Positions 63,465 through 64,000 of a stretch of 64,000 bases of DNA are shown one piece after another; the stretch's first letter is position 1; each line of letters opens with the position of its first letter. A model generated the notes under the pieces. The model did not search any database, was not told the DNA's origin, and worked only from the letters and a program-made list of their open reading frames with translations. The DNA comes from Paraburkholderia ribeironis (GTDB lineage Bacteria > Pseudomonadota > Gammaproteobacteria > Burkholderiales > Burkholderiaceae): positions 1-64,000 of the forward strand of contig NZ_CYGX02000064.1 of assembly GCF_900019265.1 (NCBI RefSeq). Direction: 5' to 3'. Both the position numbers and the translations under genes were made by a program.

Positions 63465-64000
63465 CTACTCCGCCAGGTCTGCTTTCTCCAGCGCGGGATA
63501 ATCGACATATCCGGCCGCACCGCCGCCATAGAAGGTCGAACGGTCGTAAGGGTTCAACTGGGCGCCGAGCTTCAGACGCACCGGCAGGTCGGGATTGGCG
63601 ATGAACAGCCGCCCGAATGCGATGGCATCGGCGCGACCGGAACGGATCGCTTGCTCGGCGGTGTCCTGGGTGAATCCGCCGGCGAGGATCAGAGTTCTGG
63701 GCCAAAAGGAACGCAGCTGATCGACGGCGCTTGGCGAACCGATCTGCATTCCGCCGCCACCACGCGCCTCGATCAGGCTCACATAGGCGATCCCGAGCTT
63801 GTCCAGACGGGGGAGAAGGTAGCCGTAAAGACCGATCGGATCGGAGTCGCCGACATCGTTGTAGGTGGCGAAGGGCGACAGGCGAACACCGACGCGGTCC
63901 GGTCCCCAGATCCCGATGACGGCCTCCACCACCTCCAGAAGCAGGCGAGCACGGTTCTCCACCGATCCGCCGTAGATGTCGGCTCGCTTGTTCGAGCGGT
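63465..64000 (-). CDS. Old yellow enzyme (NemA-type alkene reductase), 5' end outside the window
   Basis: The C-terminal 178 residues of an OYE-family flavoprotein are present. RADIYGGSVENRARLLLEVV, VGVRLSPFATYNDVGDSDPI, LIEARGGGGMQIGSPSA, LILAGGFTQDTAEQAIRSGR and ADAIAFGRLFIANPDLPVRL are the standard FMN-phosphate and C-terminal motifs. The reading frame is open to the window edge. It ends 77 bp downstream of the NAD(P)-binding gene start. Confidence 0.9.
   Translation of the reverse strand, partial: RSNKRADIYGGSVENRARLLLEVVEAVIGIWGPDRVGVRLSPFATYNDVGDSDPIGLYGYLLPRLDKLGIAYVSLIEARGGGGMQIGSPSAVDQLRSFWPRTLILAGGFTQDTAEQAIRSGRADAIAFGRLFIANPDLPVRLKLGAQLNPYDRSTFYGGGAAGYVDYPALEKADLAE

Overview
The window looks like a chromosomal segment of a Burkholderia-group betaproteobacterium, probably Paraburkholderia or a close relative. 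The evidence is high GC with strong third-position bias (long antisense open frames over almost every gene), a Burkholderia-type trimeric porin, a DUF4148 protein, a cyoABCD quinol oxidase and a sarcosine oxidase operon next to a choline-type ABC transporter. No rRNA, tRNA or CRISPR array was seen.

Layout. 1-4130 is an atypical, AT-richer edge: one large right-handed beta-helix (tailspike/pectate-lyase-like) gene with its own terminator, then a decayed IS3-family element. 4149-8837 (minus) is an ABC ATPase / FtsX-like permease / AttH-CrtC lipocalin operon. 9533-15308 (plus) holds an orphan nuoM-like gene followed by cyoABCD and a strong terminator. 15399-20248 (minus) holds a small Gly-Gly-leader-like peptide, a HAD phosphatase, a MauG-like di-haem peroxidase and an AcpA-like phosphoesterase lipoprotein. 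20654-25316 (plus) is a compact ECF sigma / membrane anti-sigma-like / periplasmic metal-sensor-like / DUF1800 / DUF1501 operon, ending in an 11-bp minisatellite. 25551-28443 is a two-component flavin monooxygenase (reductase plus NtaA/DszA-type oxygenase) divergent from an XRE-cupin regulator, followed by a BON protein.

29319-46146 is an acyl-CoA catabolic island: IclR regulator, two acyl-CoA dehydrogenases, two AMP-forming acyl-CoA ligases, two SDRs, a complete branched-chain-type (Liv) ABC importer, a class II aldolase-fold protein and a porin. The Liv operon and the porin share a nearly identical promoter with an upstream CTGCAWTGCAG palindrome, so uptake across both membranes appears co-regulated. 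46840-48220 carries small secreted or membrane proteins and hairpin repeats.

48574-60943 is a choline/glycine-betaine to pyruvate module: ProV/ProW-like ATPase and permease, ChoX-like binding protein, two GlxA/AraC regulators, SdaA (serine to pyruvate) and the heterotetrameric sarcosine oxidase soxBDAG. The window closes with an AmpC-type beta-lactamase-fold protein, an NAD(P)-binding reductase and a truncated old-yellow-enzyme gene.

Throughout, short tandem repeats (7-14 bp units) occur both between genes and inside coding sequences. All functional calls rest on reading motifs and translated sequence; no database search was run.
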